62,217 nt of DNA, taken from the NCBI GenBank assembly GCA_964489015.1, contig CAZAXD010000008.1:1-62217 (forward strand), read 5' to 3'. The DNA comes from JAPYWM01 sp964489015 (GTDB lineage Bacteria > Bacteroidota > Bacteroidia > SpSt-205). Positions 58,815-62,217 of this stretch are shown here, in pieces (position 1 is the stretch's first letter; each line of letters starts with the position of its first letter). Under the pieces are notes generated by a model that was not told the origin of the DNA, did not search any database, and saw nothing but the letters and a program-made list of their open reading frames with translations. The position numbers and the translations under genes were made by a program.

Positions 58815-60502
58815 AGTAGCGACTTTCGATAACGATAACGACGTCCGAAGTGTAAGGCGAGCCCAATCAAAATCATCAGCAGGAGCGGCGCCCCGAGATT
58901 AAGCAGCTGAATGGCTAAAGTGTAGCGTCGTAGCACATCCGGATTTAGGCGATGAAGCGCTACGTCTCGACTGCGTATTTCAGTCAGGGAAATCTCACCC
59001 GCTAAATAATCAACGCAGTTCAGTAAAAACGCCAAATTGTCTAAGGGCAGATAATCGGCTGAGCGGCCTTGCACTTCAGCCGGCAGGCCCACCTCACCGT
59101 CCGCAATGTAAATCATTTTGCCTTCCAGCGCAGAGGCCGGCAAAAAGCGCGCCCGGGGCGCCTTGGGCGCAAAGCTATCTACGGGGACTGCTCTATCTAG
59201 AAACGTAGAAACAAAGCGCCCTTGCGACAAAATAGCCACGGGTCGGTAGCCTTTGCCGCGGAAGCTTTCTGGCTTTGGCGGGTCTTTCATGAATAGATTG
59301 ATGTCAAGAAGCTGCGTTCCTTTCACAGACCGGCTCAAGGGGGAGCTGACTGCTAAGACCGTATGCCGCACGCCCTCCCGGGCAATCGTATCTACGCTGC
59401 CCGCATAACGAAGCAAAACCGCATCGATGCCCCGAGCGATAGGATGGTCCGCAAAAAGATAAATGATGGGGTAATAAGGCCACTTTTCAGCACCCCAAAC
59501 AGGTCCATTGTAGTACCCGCGGATGACCTCGATGAGCCCGCAAGAGAGATCCTGCACCAGGTCGTAGCCCGGTCGCCAACCCCATCGGAAAAAGAGGTCA
59601 TCTAGATTGAGTTCCCGCAGTTGGGAAAGGGAACTGCCCTGGGAGAGGTTGATCCGCTGCTGATCCAGAAGCCATAATATGCGTCCCCCTCGAAAGAGGT
59701 ACTGTTCAATCTCGTACTTTTCCCGCTCGGTAAAGCTGCTGTCGGGGCCGGCTACGATGAGGACAGCGATGCCATCCCCCTCTAGCCCGCGGGTTAAGCT
59801 CTCGGGTAAAAAGGCCTTAGCAGGGGGTAACTCCTGCCCATACCGAGCACTGATGTCAATAACCCGATAAAAACGGCTTAGCTCGGTCCGTAGCAAAGCC
59901 AGTGCACCCGAGTCGTACTCACCATGACCCCGTAAGAACGCCACAATGGGTTTGGTGCCATAGGTCGCTAACTGCCGTAAGGCTGCCACAAACTTGTGCT
60001 CTAGATCTCGCTCTGCGCCCAAAAGGTCTATCTGGCCATTAGGCAGGAGATTCCCCTTGATGAGGTCTACCCAGATTTCGTTTATACCGCTCTGAATGAC
60101 TGCCAGGGGGTAGAGATATTGTCGTCGCGTCTCGGTCTGAGACACCCGGACATTAATGGGGATAGGCTGAACGCCTAGGCTCTTCAGGCGCTTGAGCACC
60201 TGCGGATTTTGGGCAGGGTTGACAAAGGTGTAATGGATCGGTTTAGGTGCATAGGCCTTGAGCTCCGCTAAGGTTGTCTCCACCGCCCGTCGAAACCGCT
60301 CAATGGGATAAGGGTATTCACCCGCTAAATAGACCGTGACATACAAAGCCTGTGGGAGTTGTCGTAGGATCTTCTGCGTGCCCTTGGAGAGCGTGTACCG
60401 CTTGTCCGAGGTGAGATCTAGGCGAAAGAAGTACCGGCTGCCTATCCATCCCCCGGCTATCAGGGTGAGAATCAAAACAAGCCCTTCCGCTAATCGTCTC
60501 AT
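58811..60502 (-). CDS. gldG: Gliding-motility ABC transporter substrate-binding-like subunit GldG
   Basis: GldG type: one N-terminal helix (EGLVLILTLIAGGWIGSRYF), a large periplasmic IFT52/ABC_transp_aux-like domain, and a C-terminal helix (LLNLGAPLLLMILIGLALHF). Marks: RYTLSKGTQKILRQLPQALY, then VTVYLAGEYPYPIERFRRAV; GHGEYDSGALALLRTELSRF; YLFRGGRILWLLDQ; and FLLNCVDYLAGE. Length 563 is typical. With GldF and the ATPase GldA (not here) it forms a transporter needed for gliding in Flavobacterium. Overlaps GldF by four bases. Confidence 0.92.
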   Translation of the reverse strand: MRRLAEGLVLILTLIAGGWIGSRYFFRLDLTSDKRYTLSKGTQKILRQLPQALYVTVYLAGEYPYPIERFRRAVETTLAELKAYAPKPIHYTFVNPAQNPQVLKRLKSLGVQPIPINVRVSQTETRRQYLYPLAVIQSGINEIWVDLIKGNLLPNGQIDLLGAERDLEHKFVAALRQLATYGTKPIVAFLRGHGEYDSGALALLRTELSRFYRVIDISARYGQELPPAKAFLPESLTRGLEGDGIAVLIVAGPDSSFTEREKYEIEQYLFRGGRILWLLDQQRINLSQGSSLSQLRELNLDDLFFRWGWRPGYDLVQDLSCGLIEVIRGYYNGPVWGAEKWPYYPIIYLFADHPIARGIDAVLLRYAGSVDTIAREGVRHTVLAVSSPLSRSVKGTQLLDINLFMKDPPKPESFRGKGYRPVAILSQGRFVSTFLDRAVPVDSFAPKAPRARFLPASALEGKMIYIADGEVGLPAEVQGRSADYLPLDNLAFLLNCVDYLAGEISLTEIRSRDVALHRLNPDVLRRYTLAIQLLNLGAPLLLMILIGLALHFGRRYRYRKSLL

Positions 60503-61224
60503 GGGTGCCGTCGAGCTAAAGAGAGATAAGCCATATACAAGCTAAGCCCCGCTACGATCACGAGGTACAAGATGTCCCGGCTATCGACTACGCCGCGGCT
60601 TAGGCTGCGGTAATGCTCCATCAAGCTCGCCTGCGCCAAAAAGCGCTGTAAAGCTTGCCCTATCGGCAACTCTGATAAAAACTCAAACCCTAAGAATACC
60701 ACAAACCCCGCAAAGACGCCTAATAAAAACGCAATAATGGTGTGAGCCGTTAGGGTGGCCATCCATAAGCCGATAGCGGCTAAGACCCAGCTAATACCCA
60801 GTAAGCCTAAGTAGGCTCCCTGAATCGCACCATGGTCGAGTTTCCACCGCGGCTGCGCCAGCCAACCTAAGCTCAGGTAAAATACCAGGGTGGGCACTAG
60901 CGCTAAAGTCAGCACGAGCGCTACCGCTAAATACTTGCCCCAGATGATACTCCAGCGGCTGATCGGCGCAGTGGCTAAAAGCTCATAGGTGCCTAACCGA
61001 AACTCTTCTGGAAAGGTCCGCATTGTGAGCGCAGGGACCAGAAACAGCAAAAACCACGGTGCCACGCTAAAAAACGTATCCATTTCGGCGGCGCCGGTCT
61101 GAACGACGCTCCCGCTAAAGACCCACATAAAAAGCCCGGTGCCTACCAAAAAGATGCCCCACACCAGGTAGGCGATCAGGTTATACAAGAGGGAAGCAAG
61201 CTCTTTGCGAAGAAGGGGCCACAC
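60499..61224 (-). CDS. gldF: Gliding-motility ABC transporter permease GldF
   Basis: Six-helix ABC-2-type permease. It starts at GTG 61224 with LLRKELASLLYNLIAYLVWG. Then LVPALTMRTFPEEFRLGTYE and LLATAPISRWSIIWGKYLAV form the conserved cytoplasmic block of GldF, and a C-terminal helix (ILYLVIVAGLSLYMAYL) follows. Length 241 is normal. A -7 element four bases upstream makes it the first gene of gldF-gldG-DUF4340. gldA is not adjacent, as in many Bacteroidota. Confidence 0.93.
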   Translation of the reverse strand: MWPLLRKELASLLYNLIAYLVWGIFLVGTGLFMWVFSGSVVQTGAAEMDTFFSVAPWFLLFLVPALTMRTFPEEFRLGTYELLATAPISRWSIIWGKYLAVALVLTLALVPTLVFYLSLGWLAQPRWKLDHGAIQGAYLGLLGISWVLAAIGLWMATLTAHTIIAFLLGVFAGFVVFLGFEFLSELPIGQALQRFLAQASLMEHYRSLSRGVVDSRDILYLVIVAGLSLYMAYLSLARRHP

Positions 61225-61228
61225 GAGC

Positions 61229-61237
61229 GCAAAGATA
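61229..61237 (-). promoter_or_regulatory. -7 promoter element for gldF
   Basis: TATCTTTGC, 4 bases before GTG 61224, in a 16-base gap after the MFS gene. Confidence 0.6.
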
Positions 61238-61240
61238 ACC

Positions 61241-62217
61241 CTAGGTAGGGATTCCCTCTTCGATACGCTGGCTGCGTAGGGGCTTGTTAGGCAGGGCCCA
61301 TAAGCTAAGTACGAGGAGCCCTGCTAGGCCGGCCATCCCGCTGAAAGCCCAGCGTAAACCATCCAGAAGCGAAGCCGAGGCGAGGGAGCCCCCCGCCATC
61401 GGGAGAGTATAGAGGAGATTAAGGAAGGCTAGGCCGCTGGTGGAGCCCATCTGCCGAGCAAACTGGACACTGCTGGTGATGGTGCCGATGCGGCTTTGGG
61501 GCACATCGTTTTGCGCCACGACGCTCAAGAGCGCTTGCAAAGGGCCCAGCGCCAAAGCAATAGCCCCTAAAAGCCCCAAAAGCGCCCCTTGAGAGAGACG
61601 CGCTGGTAGAGCCAAGCCTGCCCAGGCCATCGCCCCCAATAACAGGAAAGCGGCGCCTACTAAAAGGCTCTTATAGTGCCCCTGCCGCGCTACCCACGCC
61701 CCCGAAGCCCCAGTACTCAAAACCGCCCCCGCCGTCAAGAAGAGCAGATATAGACCACTCTTCAAGGGCGAGTACCCCAAAACGCCTTGTAAGTACAAGG
61801 GCAAAAAGGTCACCCCCCCGATAAATACCGGCCCAAAGAAGAAACCCGCTAGCGCCGAATAGCGAAACGTAGGAATGCGAAGGTACCCTAAAGCAAAGAG
61901 AGGCGAAGGGGAACGCTGTTGTAATCGAATCCAAAGTGCAAGCATGGCTGAGCCAGCTAGTAAAAGTCCCCACGCCGCGCGGATGGGTAAGACCCGCTGC
62001 GGCCCTAGACCCGAAAAGCCCAGCAAAAGCGCCCCAGCCCATCCCGCCAGCAGCAGGCTCCCCCACATGTCAAAGGTGCCCTGAGAAGGCGCAGGAAGCT
62101 TAGGCATGAAGCGTCCTACCAAGAGCAGAGCTAGCAGCAGTAGCGGCACATTAACCCAAAAGGCCCAGCGCCAGCCCCAGATCTGGGTCAGAAACCCGCC
62201 TAAAAGTGGTCCTAAGG
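61241..62217 (-). CDS. MFS transporter, DHA2/EmrB-like (partial)
   Basis: The frame is open to the window edge. It begins within the antiporter motif C region (LGPLLGGFLTQIWGWRWAFW then VNVPLLLLALLLVG), so about the first four helices lie outside. About nine more hydrophobic segments are visible, which agrees with a 14-helix DHA2 multidrug transporter such as EmrB. LYLQGVLGYSPLKSGLYLLF and SVQFARQMGSTSGLAFLN are typical. Cargo is unknown. It ends 16 bases before gldF. Confidence 0.9.
   Translation of the reverse strand, partial: LGPLLGGFLTQIWGWRWAFWVNVPLLLLALLLVGRFMPKLPAPSQGTFDMWGSLLLAGWAGALLLGFSGLGPQRVLPIRAAWGLLLAGSAMLALWIRLQQRSPSPLFALGYLRIPTFRYSALAGFFFGPVFIGGVTFLPLYLQGVLGYSPLKSGLYLLFLTAGAVLSTGASGAWVARQGHYKSLLVGAAFLLLGAMAWAGLALPARLSQGALLGLLGAIALALGPLQALLSVVAQNDVPQSRIGTITSSVQFARQMGSTSGLAFLNLLYTLPMAGGSLASASLLDGLRWAFSGMAGLAGLLVLSLWALPNKPLRSQRIEEGIPT

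Overview
The window is a gene-dense piece of a Bacteroidota genome, probably a gliding, pigmented, aerobic lineage. The evidence is the gldF-gldG gliding pair, a PorV/PorQ-type barrel, a type IX (T9SS) C-terminal sorting domain, GWxTD, DUF4294 and SPFH proteins, BshB1 (bacillithiol), and promoters of the Bacteroidota -7 type (TAnnTTTG). Base composition is about mid-50s % GC. There is no insertion sequence, CRISPR array, rRNA or ordinary tRNA. No stretch over 300 bases lacks a gene, and most neighbours overlap by 1 to 50 bases. Three runs of N (249-299, 548-589, 12733-12769) are gaps whose stated lengths do not keep the reading frame.

Layout. 1-3.9 kb (minus): miaB, a sigma-54 activator, lptE and a gapped Pro-rich protein. 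3.9-7.6 kb: DUF4294 (plus), then a minus operon of MutA-like protein, PAP2, TerC and hydrolase. 7.6-15.6 kb (plus): tyrS, acnA, rsmG, nuoA, aldehyde dehydrogenase, thiG, DUF3108. 15.6-22 kb: accD, gtrA, a LolD-like ATPase and a KhtTU-type antiporter, then damaged genes: a KhtT with a stop at codon 2, a T9SS cargo pseudogene with a stop and a frameshift, and a frameshifted GxxExxY gene flanked by ACAGAG-type repeats. 22-33.6 kb: a secreted beta-propeller/PKD protein, then a long minus run led by tmRNA: OppC-like permease, SpoIIE-type phosphatase, SelL-like redox protein, Usp, SDR, DUF1015, Maf, TPR-SpoIIE phosphatase and a PorV-like barrel. 33.7-45.2 kb: lipoprotein and slipin (minus); nth, queC, frr, an NtrC-type regulator, thiolase, an OmpA/TPR lipoprotein, nuoD and asnB (plus). 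45.2-55.8 kb (minus): GWxTD, Cry-DASH, a phytoene synthase-CruF fusion, CrtYc, CrtYd, CrtD, CrtI, a Dph6-like protein, a ligase-associated exonuclease and GT9. 55.8-62.2 kb (minus): MFS (partial), gldF, gldG, DUF4340, acyl-CoA dehydrogenase, FTR1.

How the genes work together. The carotenoid block would turn geranylgeranyl diphosphate into a lycopene/gamma-carotene-derived, 1'-hydroxylated pigment; GGPP synthase is not here. It follows a light-dependent Cry-DASH gene. GldF-GldG, the PorV-like barrel and the sorting domain point to T9SS secretion and gliding. Complex I genes are scattered: nuoA and nuoD lie 30 kb apart without partners.

Most notable. (1) Many genes carry a TAnnTT(T/C)G element only 3-7 bases before the start codon, often a GTG, which predicts leaderless or near-leaderless mRNAs; one divergent pair shares a 14-base intergenic region holding both elements. 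(2) Several genes are broken exactly at homopolymers, including the phytoene synthase-CruF fusion and the GxxExxY gene. (3) Exported proteins repeatedly show a signal-peptide cleavage site followed by Gln. All functional calls are made by eye from motifs; no searches were run.
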